From: BCD1 sp942492125
Lineage (GTDB): Bacteria > Bacteroidota > Bacteroidia > Chitinophagales > Saprospiraceae
NCBI GenBank assembly: GCA_942492125.1
Contig: CALODM010000010.1
Location: forward strand, 6,050-70,049
Length of the DNA: 64,000 nucleotides
Direction: 5' to 3'
Numbering within the stretch: position 1 is the stretch's first letter; every line of letters starts with the position of its first letter. Of the stretch, positions 37,133 to 45,473 are shown in pieces. Position numbers and translations under genes: made by a program. The notes beneath the pieces are model-generated. The model was not told where the DNA came from. It saw only the letters and a program-made list of their open reading frames with translations, and ran no database searches.

Positions 37133-37191
37133 GATAGCATTAGTATTGGCTATAGCATGAAGAACAAAGCTTTGGAATTTATAGTTGTAGC

Positions 37192-37761
37192 TTATTCCAT
37201 TCTTTTTTGGATCAAACGGATTTGTCCCATATGATTTGCCTGATGTTCCATGACATGGTACCATGCCCAATGGTTGTTCATGCTGCTGCCTGCTACTTTG
37301 GCTTTAAACCATTTGTCATCCTTGGTTTTTAAAAGTTGAAGTGTCTCTTTCCTAACGTCATTCCAGATGTCGAGATAGTATTGAATGGGCTGGCCTTTTA
37401 TAGATTCCTGAGCTTTCTCTCCCAGGTTAAGCGGTAGATCCCATTGTTTTTTTTCTTCCCTGTTGAAGCCCCTATTTTCAAAAGTATAAACCTGATAATA
37501 TTTTTCAGTAGCGGCCAGATGAAGGACCAGGGCGCCTATACGGTTGGCTTTGTCATCCAGCAAGAAGTCGGTTTCTTCCTGAGACAGGTTGACTACACTG
37601 TTGGTTACTCGTCTTTTTAGATCTTCCAGCATAGCAATGGTCGTTCCAATTTGAGGGGAATAGCCCTTGGTTTGTTTTATCATGTTTTGACCATTTAGAG
37701 AAACGGTGAACAGTAAACTCAAAATTAAAGAAAAGGCGATGGGTGTGATTAATGGTCTCAT
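37192..37761 (-). CDS. DinB-family protein with signal peptide
   Basis: A 189-residue four-helix bundle of the DinB/YfiT superfamily: HLAATEKYYQVYTFENRGF and NHWAWYHVMEHQANHMGQIRLIQKRM contribute the metal-binding histidines (E-HQ-NH pattern). Unusually for the family, the N-terminus MRPLITPIAFSLILSLLFTVSLNGQ is a signal peptide, so the protein is periplasmic or surface exposed. Thiol-transferase activity is known for some relatives; substrate here is unknown. Confidence 0.85.
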   Translation of the reverse strand: MRPLITPIAFSLILSLLFTVSLNGQNMIKQTKGYSPQIGTTIAMLEDLKRRVTNSVVNLSQEETDFLLDDKANRIGALVLHLAATEKYYQVYTFENRGFNREEKKQWDLPLNLGEKAQESIKGQPIQYYLDIWNDVRKETLQLLKTKDDKWFKAKVAGSSMNNHWAWYHVMEHQANHMGQIRLIQKRME

Positions 37762-37818
37762 TTTTTGTGGTTGAAGTGAATGAATGCTCTAATGACAACA
37801 AATAGGATAACAGGTTGC

Positions 37819-38823
37819 TCAATCGGGTTTTTTCAACCATTGAATACTTTTGATAATGATTTCATCTTTTTCGAAGGGGGCGAATTCTTCAAAAGGAATT
37901 TCTACATCAGGCTCCACACCATTTTCATAAATGTTGTCCAACCGGTCCCGGTAAAAGGCTTTGGATATCAGCATCAATATGTCGTCATTAATCCTGTCGA
38001 AACCAGTAACGGTGGTCTTGCCGCTCGTTCGCTCCCCAAAAAAAATGGTTTGCTCTCGTCCTTTAAAAGCAACGGCAACCACTTCGCCGGAACTGGCAGT
38101 GTATTTGCTCAGGAGAACAGCAACCTTGTCAGTGATTACTTCTGTGACCGGATTGTCAATATCAATGACATTTCGGCCTGAATCAATAAATTGATTGTTT
38201 TTAATTTCATATTGCTGAATGGTCAAACCGGATTTGTCGGAAGACCCTCCGATGTTGCCACTGCCCAGTAAAGCACTCAAACCGGACAACATTGGATTCA
38301 TATTTCCACCTCCATTATATCTCAAATCAAGGATCCATTTGTCTACTCCCCGGGTTTTTAATTCGGCAATGGCATTTTGAATTAACCTGGCATCTTCTTC
38401 CATAGGATTTTGTGGACCGATCCCCACAACTTTGAGGTAACCAATTTGATCGTCCAGCAATTTATAGGAGAAGCGGGCATTAAGGTCATTAAGGACTTCA
38501 TTATGGAATTTACTGTTGAATACTCTTGCGTCATTTGAGGGTAAATTGGCGTAGGCTAATATCTGGAATGTTTTGGTATTCCTGAAGGCGCCATGATCAT
38601 CTTTCAACGCATTCAGCAGGTATTCGTATTGACTATAGGAGGAATCGGAAGATTCCGCTAATTTGATATACTCCTCACAGATTTCTTCCCAATTCACATC
38701 GTTTCTGTAAAGGGAGGTTTCTTGGGCTATTTTTAGAGCCGGATATTTCGAAAGATCCAATTCCTGGGCGATCAAAAAGGCCGGGATAAACGTCATTAAA
38801 ATCAGGAGCGTTGTGTTTTTCAT
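37819..38823 (-). CDS. S41 family (C-terminal processing-like) peptidase
   Basis: A 334-residue exported peptidase with signal peptide MKNTTLLILMTFIPAFLIAQ. The S41 core is seen in KWILDLRYNGGGNMNPMLSGL and KYTASSGEVVAVAFKGREQ, the latter holding the catalytic Ser, with GERTSGKTTVTGF as the following conserved loop (region of the catalytic Lys in tail-specific proteases). There is no PDZ domain, which sets it apart from canonical CtpA/Prc and places it with the tricorn-core/IRBP-like S41 group. Substrate unknown. Same strand as its neighbours but separated by 57 bases on each side. Confidence 0.88.
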   Translation of the reverse strand: MKNTTLLILMTFIPAFLIAQELDLSKYPALKIAQETSLYRNDVNWEEICEEYIKLAESSDSSYSQYEYLLNALKDDHGAFRNTKTFQILAYANLPSNDARVFNSKFHNEVLNDLNARFSYKLLDDQIGYLKVVGIGPQNPMEEDARLIQNAIAELKTRGVDKWILDLRYNGGGNMNPMLSGLSALLGSGNIGGSSDKSGLTIQQYEIKNNQFIDSGRNVIDIDNPVTEVITDKVAVLLSKYTASSGEVVAVAFKGREQTIFFGERTSGKTTVTGFDRINDDILMLISKAFYRDRLDNIYENGVEPDVEIPFEEFAPFEKDEIIIKSIQWLKKPD

Positions 38824-38880
38824 GGAACAAGTTTTTTTAGGAATTATTTTTAGGGTATTGGAATGTTTATTAATCGTTTT

Positions 38881-39645
38881 TTATCGTATAAATCCACCTT
38901 CGGAATGGATAATTTGTCCGGTAATCCAATCTGCTTTTTCACTGACTAAAAAACCAACCAGGTTTGCTGTATCCTTCGGAGTACCGATTCGGTGCATGGG
39001 GAATCGTTGGGACAGTTCCCCCTTGATCTTATCGTTCATCCAACCTGTGTCATTGGGGCCTGGGTTCACCGCATTTATGGTGATTCCTTTGGATGCAATT
39101 GAACTAGCTAAGGTGTAGGTCAAAGTTTCAATACCTCCTTTGGTAATGGCATAGGCAATTTCATCCGGCATCGGGCCCAGAGACTGGCCTGAAGTTAAAT
39201 TGATGATGCGGCCATTGTTACCGAGGTTAAAGTTTTTGATAAACTCCACCGTTAGCAGTGTTGTGGCCCGAAGGTTTATGGCATAGTGTTTATCCAATGC
39301 TTGCCCGGTCAGGCTTTCTACATTTGTTGACGTGCTGTATGTGGCATTATTGATCAAAACCGATGGGATGCCCATCTTTCTTTTTACTTCTGTGAATAGT
39401 TTTTGTACTGAATTACCTTCGGAAAGGTCCAATTCCATTTTTTCGCAGACAACCCCGTGGTTTTGAATGGCTGATTGAATTAATTCGGGTTCTTCAGGTT
39501 TTACCTTCCAGGGCATTTGGTTGTCATAAGCTGTCCAATAAGTGAAAAAAACATCAAATTGTTGTTTGGCCAATTCAAGACAAATAGCACGCCCAATACC
39601 TTTTTGTCGACTAACCCCGGTTACTAAAGCAATCTTTTTATGCAT
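38881..39645 (-). CDS. Short-chain dehydrogenase/reductase (SDR)
   Basis: A 254-residue classical SDR. The N-terminal nucleotide motif is TGVSRQKGIGRAIC, the variant with an inserted loop before GxG. SVLINNATYST (N-A-G like motif), LTSGQSLG (catalytic Ser) and YAITKGG (catalytic Tyr and Lys) complete the active site, and NAVNPGPNDTGWM is the usual PG motif. Most similar to 3-oxoacyl-ACP reductase-type enzymes, but substrate cannot be read from sequence. It is 15 bases downstream of the DUF1801 gene and probably co-transcribed. Confidence 0.9.
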   Translation of the reverse strand: MHKKIALVTGVSRQKGIGRAICLELAKQQFDVFFTYWTAYDNQMPWKVKPEEPELIQSAIQNHGVVCEKMELDLSEGNSVQKLFTEVKRKMGIPSVLINNATYSTSTNVESLTGQALDKHYAINLRATTLLTVEFIKNFNLGNNGRIINLTSGQSLGPMPDEIAYAITKGGIETLTYTLASSIASKGITINAVNPGPNDTGWMNDKIKGELSQRFPMHRIGTPKDTANLVGFLVSEKADWITGQIIHSEGGFIR

Positions 39646-39660
39646 GGAATGTGGTATCTG

Positions 39661-40008
39661 TTATTTGTTGCACGAAGAAAGCCACCTGTTTATCCAGGAT
39701 ATCTGCTTTTCCCTGATCTTGATATGCCTGCGGTATTTCCCTTTCCCTTCGAGGTAACCGTTAGGGTCTTTCATGAGAAAACCGTTGGATAATTCCAGCG
39801 TCACGTGATTTTTATAGACAAAAATCCCACTGAACATTTCTGTTTTGAAAAAAAAGACAATACCGCCATACATGATTTTTTCTTCGGATTCCGGAAAGGC
39901 GTCAAAGATGATTTGCCGCATTTCGGTTACTGTGTCAAACGATTCGATATCGACAGACTTCAGATCATTGAGGAAGTTTTGGACTTTTTCGTTTTTGGAT
40001 GATGCCAT
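39661..40008 (-). CDS. DUF1801 family protein
   Basis: A 115-residue protein with the DUF1801 (YdhG-like) pattern: helical start NEKVQNFLNDL, then IIFDAFPESEEKIMYGGIVFFF and a short beta sheet MFSGIFVYKNHVTLELSNGF. Proteins of this fold have been linked to iron or frataxin-like roles in some bacteria, but function is not established. It follows the frameshifted 40039-40288 gene by 30 bases and precedes the SDR gene closely. Confidence 0.8.
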   Translation of the reverse strand: MASSKNEKVQNFLNDLKSVDIESFDTVTEMRQIIFDAFPESEEKIMYGGIVFFFKTEMFSGIFVYKNHVTLELSNGFLMKDPNGYLEGKGKYRRHIKIREKQISWINRWLSSCNK

Positions 40009-40038
40009 GATATTATTTTATGGTTGTTTTGAGGTTGA

Positions 40039-40288
40039 TTATTTTTTAATGATTACAAACTTCTCATTGGGTGCGTCGAAAATCAAACTGCAATCGGTGA
40101 AGGGTTTATTGCCCAAACTACTCACCAATTTTGGTAAACGGGCTGATGAATCCCCCAAGGTTATTATACCTATCCACGTAATTGATTCTTTTGAGTTTTA
40201 GATCAGCGCCTGCCATTTGCATCATTTTGTCCATCGACTTATGCCGGATAGGTATAATATCTCCCCAGCTTTTGGTCTCGCAGGGCAT
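40039..40288 (-). pseudogene. Small gene split by one extra base in a C5 run
   Basis: ATG 40286-40288 opens MPCETKSWGDIIPIRHKSMD and reads 55 codons to a stop. If one base of the C5 run at 40152-40156 is dropped, the frame passes from DRYNNLG into DSSARLPKLVSSLGNKPF and continues to TAA 40039-40041, giving an 82-residue protein ending IFDAPNEKFVIIKK. Both halves look protein-coding and the total length (250 bases) is exactly one base over a multiple of three. No family is recognised. It sits in line with the DUF1801-SDR genes on the same strand. Confidence 0.55.
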
Positions 40289-40310
40289 TTAATTTGTCTC
40301 TTACCTGAGT

Positions 40311-41069
40311 TTAATTAAACACCCGTTTGATCGCCTGCCACAACAGTACGATTATTGTTGTAATAATAATGGTTCGCCAGATTTTGGCCTTTTCATTTCT
40401 TTCATACTCCTCTGAAGTCGTTACAGTTTCCTCCTCGATAAGCCGCTTAAATGCAGGGTTGATGTATTTCCTGAATTTAACTTCCCGGAATAATTCGTCG
40501 TCATCGATGGCCACCCCCAATCTCCTTTTGGCCATACCAAAGGTGAAATCTTCCATTAATTGATCTTCTGCATAATCATCTTCAGGATCACTTTCATGTT
40601 TCCAAAAACATTCTTCTCCAACCTGATAACTCGATTCATATATCTTTTCTTCTTCCGGAACCCTTTGGCCAAATTCAACCTTTGGCGTTTCGGAAGAAAT
40701 TACTTTAAGGCGTTTTTTTATCCCATTTTCAATCACAGAATAACCGTGATAATTAATCGCGCTATGACAAGAGACGGTAATGATTTCTGATGCTGGAAAA
40801 AGCGTACATAGTTTTTGCTCTGTTTGTGTTAAATCCAGGTTTTTAGCACCTTCCAAAGAATCCGAGGTGATTTGGTAATCATCGCAAATGATGATGTTAT
40901 TGTTGTAATAGCCAATACTGACAGACCGATCCCCAGGCTGGATACATTCTTCCAGGGACCATTCTTTTTCAAATGCATATTCTCCTGTTCCCAGAGTTTT
41001 CAGGATCATTTGGTTATCTCCGAAATTGTCGCGGTTTTCGATAATTATCATGGATGCTTTCCAGCCCAT
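40311..41069 (-). CDS. Hypothetical protein with C-terminal membrane anchor
   Basis: A 252-residue protein of unknown family. The first ~125 residues are predicted beta-rich and soluble (NNNIIICDDYQITSD, SEIITVSCHSAINYHGYSVI), followed by a highly acidic stretch (EEKIYESSYQVGEECFWKHE, SDPEDDYAEDQLMED) and a single C-terminal hydrophobic helix (IWRTIIITTIIVLLWQAIKR). This tail-anchored layout suggests a cytoplasmic domain held at the inner membrane. The N-terminal GWKASMIIIENRD start is the only good ATG. Confidence 0.65.
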   Translation of the reverse strand: MGWKASMIIIENRDNFGDNQMILKTLGTGEYAFEKEWSLEECIQPGDRSVSIGYYNNNIIICDDYQITSDSLEGAKNLDLTQTEQKLCTLFPASEIITVSCHSAINYHGYSVIENGIKKRLKVISSETPKVEFGQRVPEEEKIYESSYQVGEECFWKHESDPEDDYAEDQLMEDFTFGMAKRRLGVAIDDDELFREVKFRKYINPAFKRLIEEETVTTSEEYERNEKAKIWRTIIITTIIVLLWQAIKRVFN

Positions 41070-41109
41070 ATTTCGTATTTAGTAGTTATTGAATGTTGGA
41101 ATTCGGTTG

Positions 41110-41640
41110 CTAATTTTGGGCTTCCATCTCACCAAATTTCTCAAAACCAACATAATGGTTCTTCAGTTTAGCTGTTCTGCCTTCAAAAAATAATTTAAAG
41201 CAATATTCAACGGATTCTTTGGTGTCGGCCCAATAAATTACGACCCATTTTTTCTTTTTGGCTTTTCCCGTTGTTTTTATTTCTTTGAAAAAGGTATGCC
41301 CGATCAAATAGGCGAAATCATTTTGGCTGCCGGCTGCAGAAACCCAGAATACTTCTTCTTTTTGATTGTCGTTGACCGATAAGGTGGGAAAGACCTTTTG
41401 GGCTTGATTCGCTTTTTCGACCTGCTCTCCCCAGGGGAAGTCATGGAAAGCTTTGATGAATTTCGCCAAATTAATGGGGCCTTTTTCATCACTTTGACCG
41501 AATTCATAGCCCGCCAATTCAACTTCGAAAGTGAATCTTTCGCCTGGTTTATGAATGTTCTTTTCCGGGGGTGCAGACTGGCAGGAAATTGTTAAAGAAA
41601 GGCCTAAGATCAGTATGGTGATAAGTGGAAAACGATGCAT
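41110..41640 (-). CDS. Hypothetical lipoprotein
   Basis: A 176-residue protein with a lipoprotein signal, MHRFPLITILILGLSLTISC (lipobox ISC). The mature domain has alternating strands and ends with WVVIYWADTKESVEYCFKLFFEG. No family recognised. It precedes the tail-anchored hypothetical gene by 40 bases on the same strand and may share its transcript. Confidence 0.65.
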   Translation of the reverse strand: MHRFPLITILILGLSLTISCQSAPPEKNIHKPGERFTFEVELAGYEFGQSDEKGPINLAKFIKAFHDFPWGEQVEKANQAQKVFPTLSVNDNQKEEVFWVSAAGSQNDFAYLIGHTFFKEIKTTGKAKKKKWVVIYWADTKESVEYCFKLFFEGRTAKLKNHYVGFEKFGEMEAQN

Positions 41641-41752
41641 TTGTTTTTACTGGTACCTGATTTAAAATAAGAATGCCATGAACAAGATAAATAATGTTCA
41701 TGGCATTCCGGAAATTTTAAGATTTCTTAACGCTTATACTTATCTCCATCTG

Positions 41753-42601
41753 CTACAATTCATACACGAATCCTGCCGATACGGTCAGGAAGTTGAGCCA
41801 GTTCCTTACATAGCCATCTCCCGGGCCATCGACGTCAGAGGTGCCAACAGCGCCTCCACCTAAATAGCGAACATTGAGAAAAGCCTTCGCCGGATCAGCG
41901 ATCTGTACACCTGTACGGACACTTGCATCGAGGATGGCCCCTACCACTTCATTGTCACTACCATTCAGGTAACTGATGGGGGCATATATTCCGTCTATTT
42001 CCACCTCTGTATAAACCCATGGGTTATGTTGTACTTTCCCGCGGATTTTCAGTGCCGGTACCGGCCCGATATCTCTGTTCGTTCTGTATAGGTTGCCATC
42101 GGCTGATTCGAAAGAAATAGTCGCATTCCTGATTTGCAGAGAACCTCCAATGGCGAGAGACACTTTATCGTTTTTCATCCTTAGATGCCTGAGATAACTG
42201 ACGCGGTAAAAGGGGAAGTTGTACAACAGTTTTACACTGGTGGATGCCGGGAATACCAGATCATCTACCACCAGGTCCTCGTTGAGCAATACCTGGGACT
42301 CCAGACGCAATGGCTGGTAAAGCAGGATCAGGGTATTTCGCTTTTTAAAGTCGAGTTCAAGGGAAAGCCTGCTCACCGGAAACAGGACATCCTGCCCGCC
42401 GTCTTGTCTATAGTCAAAATAAGTTCCGCTATTGCTGAACTGAATTTTATGGTCCAATACCCCAAGGAAGCCAAGTTCGGCCACTCCGCGAAATTTAAAG
42501 TTTTTAGGGGGCATGATTTCTGTCCTCTGCGGACTTTGCGCGAATGCCATCATGCTGATGGAAAGCATTAGAAAGAGTGCTGGTAATTTTTTGAATATCA
42601 T
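41753..42601 (-). CDS. Hypothetical outer-membrane beta-barrel protein
   Basis: A 282-residue protein with signal peptide (FLMLSISMMAFAQ). Alternating aromatic and polar residues (FKFRGVAELGFLGVLDHKIQF, NTLILLYQPLRLESQVLL given in part, WLNFLTVSAGFVYEL at the C-terminus) indicate a barrel of about 10-12 strands ending in an aromatic-rich last strand. No specific family or ligand can be named. Confidence 0.7.
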   Translation of the reverse strand: MIFKKLPALFLMLSISMMAFAQSPQRTEIMPPKNFKFRGVAELGFLGVLDHKIQFSNSGTYFDYRQDGGQDVLFPVSRLSLELDFKKRNTLILLYQPLRLESQVLLNEDLVVDDLVFPASTSVKLLYNFPFYRVSYLRHLRMKNDKVSLAIGGSLQIRNATISFESADGNLYRTNRDIGPVPALKIRGKVQHNPWVYTEVEIDGIYAPISYLNGSDNEVVGAILDASVRTGVQIADPAKAFLNVRYLGGGAVGTSDVDGPGDGYVRNWLNFLTVSAGFVYEL

Positions 42602-42723
42602 TTTTATGGTCTTTATGTTTATGAATTGATTGTCCTGCTTAGTAAACTTGAATTCCAGGGTTTTGTTTACTGAGACATTTCGAGGGGTACCTTAAGGGAT
42701 GATTTTCAGAAATAATTTGGGAT

Positions 42724-43089
42724 TTAGGCAACGCGCAATATTTTCTCCATCTTGCGCCCTTTTGCTAATTCATCTACCAATTTGTCCAGGTACCTTACTT
42801 GTTGAGTCAAAGGATTTTCGATATTTTCCACCCGATAGCCGCAGATTACACCGGTAATGAGCTGGGCATTGGGGTTTAGGGAAGCTTTATTAAAGAATTC
42901 TTCAAATGTTACTTTTTCTTCTATGAGGTTTTCCAGTTTTTTTTCTCCAAAACCGGTTAGCCATTTAATTACCTGGTGCAGCTCTTCTTTTGTTCTGCTT
43001 TTTTTCTCAACCTTTGTAACATAATGCGGATAAACAGAGGCGAATGTCATTTTTGCAATACGCTCGTCGGTGGTCATTTTTCTACTCAT
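42724..43089 (-). CDS. DUF2200 family protein
   Basis: A 121-residue cytoplasmic protein closely matching DUF2200: DERIAKMTFASVYPHYVTKV at the start, KEELHQVIKWLTGF, and FFNKASLNPNAQLITGVICG with RVENIENPLTQQVRYLDKLV near the end. The family is widespread in Firmicutes and Bacteroidota with no assigned biochemical role. It appears to be transcribed alone. Confidence 0.9.
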   Translation of the reverse strand: MSRKMTTDERIAKMTFASVYPHYVTKVEKKSRTKEELHQVIKWLTGFGEKKLENLIEEKVTFEEFFNKASLNPNAQLITGVICGYRVENIENPLTQQVRYLDKLVDELAKGRKMEKILRVA

Positions 43090-43176
43090 AATTGTCCACT
43101 TTGGTTTTTGTTGTTCAATTTAGCAGGTCTTGATGAAATGGTATGCCAAGGCATCACCTTGAATGATTAGGCAGGA

Positions 43177-43629
43177 TTAATCTTCTGTTGAAGTTTCCCG
43201 TGCGTTTTCCTTAAGAACTTTTTTGCGATAGGATCTGTATCCTCCTTCCAAATCGATCACTTTTTTGAAGCCCATTTTGCTTAATTTCTTAGCGGCAAAC
43301 GGACTTCTGTGGGCAGTTTCACAATAAATAAAAACAGTTTTATCCCGATCCAGCTTATCGAGTTCTCGTTTGAATTTGAAATTGACAAAACTAATATTGG
43401 TCGCTTCCTCTAAATGTTGCTTTTTATATTCCGGGGCTGTCCGCACATCTATCAGATAATGATTGGTATCCTGTTCCAAAGTTTCAAGGTAAGTTTCTAA
43501 AGGAAGTTGTTGAATATTTTCTGATGTGTGAAATATCTTGTTGGGTGCACAGCTGGCGCATATCATTACCAATAGCATCAGGATGCCAAAGTGGTATGCA
43601 TTTATATGTGGTAAAGTAACAGTTGTCAT
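43177..43629 (-). CDS. Rhodanese-domain lipoprotein
   Basis: A 150-residue protein. The start at 43629 gives 16 residues before a hydrophobic stretch FGILMLLVMICASC with a lipobox, so an ATG at residue 18 or 22 may be the true start. The rhodanese domain shows YLIDVRTAPEYKKQHLEEAT and the active-site loop CETAHRS with its Cys, then GGYRSYRK. Thiosulfate or persulfide sulfurtransferase activity is possible; as an envelope lipoprotein it may instead sense thiol state. Confidence 0.85.
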   Translation of the reverse strand: MTTVTLPHINAYHFGILMLLVMICASCAPNKIFHTSENIQQLPLETYLETLEQDTNHYLIDVRTAPEYKKQHLEEATNISFVNFKFKRELDKLDRDKTVFIYCETAHRSPFAAKKLSKMGFKKVIDLEGGYRSYRKKVLKENARETSTED

Positions 43630-43846
43630 CGTATTTTTTTTGATCGTGACCTTGAATGAGCACTAAGCGGAAAATCTCCCTCGCTAGTAAATTTAATAAA
43701 TTTTAGGGAGGTACAAAGGTTTTTCGTTACATACAAACCTTTTATGAAAATGCAACAATAATCCTAACGCACCATTTTGTCTCGTGGTTTACGGGGTCGT
43801 CAGAAGAAATGAAATTAATTTGGCTGGTACAGGCATAATAATGTAG

Positions 43847-44092
43847 TTTTACATTGCTTATTTCAAGATATTTCCCAACCCGGTCACAGATTTTATCAAT
43901 ATGGAGGCTGATACCCAAATCTCCGGAGCGGTTTATCAAATCTATGATGCACAAGGCAAGGAGGTATCCTCGGGAAGGATAACAAACCGGGACGCTAAAG
44001 TAGGCGTCAATACATTGCCGGAAGGGATGTACCTCATTAAAATTGAATCCGAAAAGGAGATTTTAGCTGTACCGTTTATCAAGGGTAATTAG
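43847..44092 (+). pseudogene. Orphan T9SS type A sorting-domain fragment
   Basis: Directly after an in-frame TAG (43844-43846) the plus strand reads FYIAYFKIFPNPVTDFINME, then VYQIYDAQGKEVSSG and LPEGMYLIKIESEKEILAVPF, ending at the stop 44090-44092. IFPNPVTDFIN plus the LPEGMYLIKI motif is the standard T9SS type A C-terminal sorting domain, but there is no passenger domain, no signal peptide and no start codon except an internal ATG at 43901. It is the 3' stub of a lost secreted-protein gene. Confidence 0.8.
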
Positions 44093-44129
44093 GTCGAAAG
44101 GAATAACTTAACCAACCTGAAGAACGAGA

Positions 44130-45035
44130 CTAATTCAGGTCGCCCAATTCGAAATTAGAGTACCAGTCGAAGTGTTCTGAGATGATCTTTTCTTTTTCTT
44201 GCCGGATATAATCCAGATAGGCTGCGGCAATGGGTGAAAGTCTTTTGTTCTTCAACCAGATGAGCCGCCAGTGAGTAGTAATGGGAAGTCCTTTGGATGG
44301 AATAATATGTAATTCTTGATTATACAATTCATTTTTTATACCTATCAGCGGAATAATAGAATACCCCAGACCGGCGATCACCGCTTGTTTAACAGCCTCA
44401 TTGGAAGTCAGCTGAATACTTTTTCGTTTTGAAGTGTTTTTAAGAAACGTGTCCATTGCTCCCCGGGTGGCAGAACCTTCTTCCCGGAAAATGAGCGGGC
44501 GGTTCTTGATGAATTTTTGATTGTTGCCTACCAGGTACAATTTGTTTTCCAATAATATTTCTTCATTGGCTTCGACCTTGTCCGGTACCACGGAGACCAG
44601 GGCGAAATCCACCTGATTGTTCTGGAGATTGTTCATCACAATAGATTTGTTGGAAACATCCAGCCTCAGGTCGATCCCGGGGTGTTTTTGTATGAACTGG
44701 CTCAAAAAGTAGGGCATCACATATTTACCTGTTGAGGCTGACGAAATCCTGAGCTTACCTGTTAGTAATCCTTCATAGTCTTTGGTTTTGTATTTGATTG
44801 CCTCTGCCTCCCTTAAGATGTTTTCGGCGATCTGGGCAACCGATTTTCCAAAATCGGTTAAATAAAGCTTTTTACCGATTCGCTCCGTAAGTGGAATGTC
44901 GAATTGCATCTGGAAGTTTTTGAGTTGTATGGAAAGCGCAGGTTGCGTCATATACAATTCTTCGGCGGCCCTGGTGATGTTTTGATGACGAGCTACCTCA
45001 AGGAAAAGCTGTAGTTGGTGTAAAGTAAAATTCAT
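44130..45035 (-). CDS. LysR-family transcriptional regulator
   Basis: A 301-residue regulator with an N-terminal winged HTH (LHQLQLFLEVARHQNITRAAEELYMTQPALSIQLKNFQ, given here in parts of the motif) and a substrate-binding domain (LRISSASTGKYVMPYFLSQF; EGSATRGAMDTFLKN). It resembles CysL/CbbR-type regulators; the effector is unknown. It is divergent from isocitrate dehydrogenase across 438 bases containing A/T-rich inverted repeats, the usual layout for a LysR protein controlling its divergent neighbour. Confidence 0.9.
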   Translation of the reverse strand: MNFTLHQLQLFLEVARHQNITRAAEELYMTQPALSIQLKNFQMQFDIPLTERIGKKLYLTDFGKSVAQIAENILREAEAIKYKTKDYEGLLTGKLRISSASTGKYVMPYFLSQFIQKHPGIDLRLDVSNKSIVMNNLQNNQVDFALVSVVPDKVEANEEILLENKLYLVGNNQKFIKNRPLIFREEGSATRGAMDTFLKNTSKRKSIQLTSNEAVKQAVIAGLGYSIIPLIGIKNELYNQELHIIPSKGLPITTHWRLIWLKNKRLSPIAAAYLDYIRQEKEKIISEHFDWYSNFELGDLN

Positions 45036-45204
45036 AGGTTAAGATTGTCTCGTTTTATGTAAAATTTGAACGCTGTCATTTGTAATTACTATCGTTAATA
45101 CATAAAAATAGCCTGTTCGTCATACTTGCTATTTTCCAAATCTGTTATGCCTTTTTTTAGTTTATCCCTTGACTGGCAAGGGCTTGAGCTGAACAAATAT
45201 ACAA

Positions 45205-45273
45205 CTATAAAAATAATTTATAGTTATCATAAAATATATATATTTTCACTTATGATAAAAATAACAGACTTTT
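45205..45273. promoter_or_regulatory. Candidate LysR operators and icd promoter
   Basis: Two dyads lie in the LysR-icd gap: CTATAA-N7-TTATAG (45205-45223) and TTATCATAA (45224-45232) with TTATGATAA (45250-45258). The T-N11-A type symmetry suits LysR binding. Just after them GACTTTTG (45266-45273) differs from the -7 consensus TAnnTTTG at one position and has no -33 box, as expected for an activator-dependent promoter. The sequence ACTATAAAAATAA of the first dyad recurs just before the icd start codon. Confidence 0.45.
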
Positions 45274-45473
45274 GCGTCAAATTATAAGCGAAGGCAGATA
45301 ACAATTACAGATTTCACAGAAGCCCGGAGTTAGAACGGCATTTGTTCAAAAGTTTTAGACAAGGCCCTTCCGGGGAGGAAAACGAGCGAAGCCATAGTCA
45401 ACCACGGTTTTAAGGTTTCTCTCGAAAACAGACAATCAAAATAATCAATCAACTATAAAAATAAACACATAAA

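Noticed and set aside
43742..43954. 70-codon minus-strand frame over the sorting-domain stub
   Set aside because: The plus strand carries a clear T9SS motif here; the antisense frame has no family.
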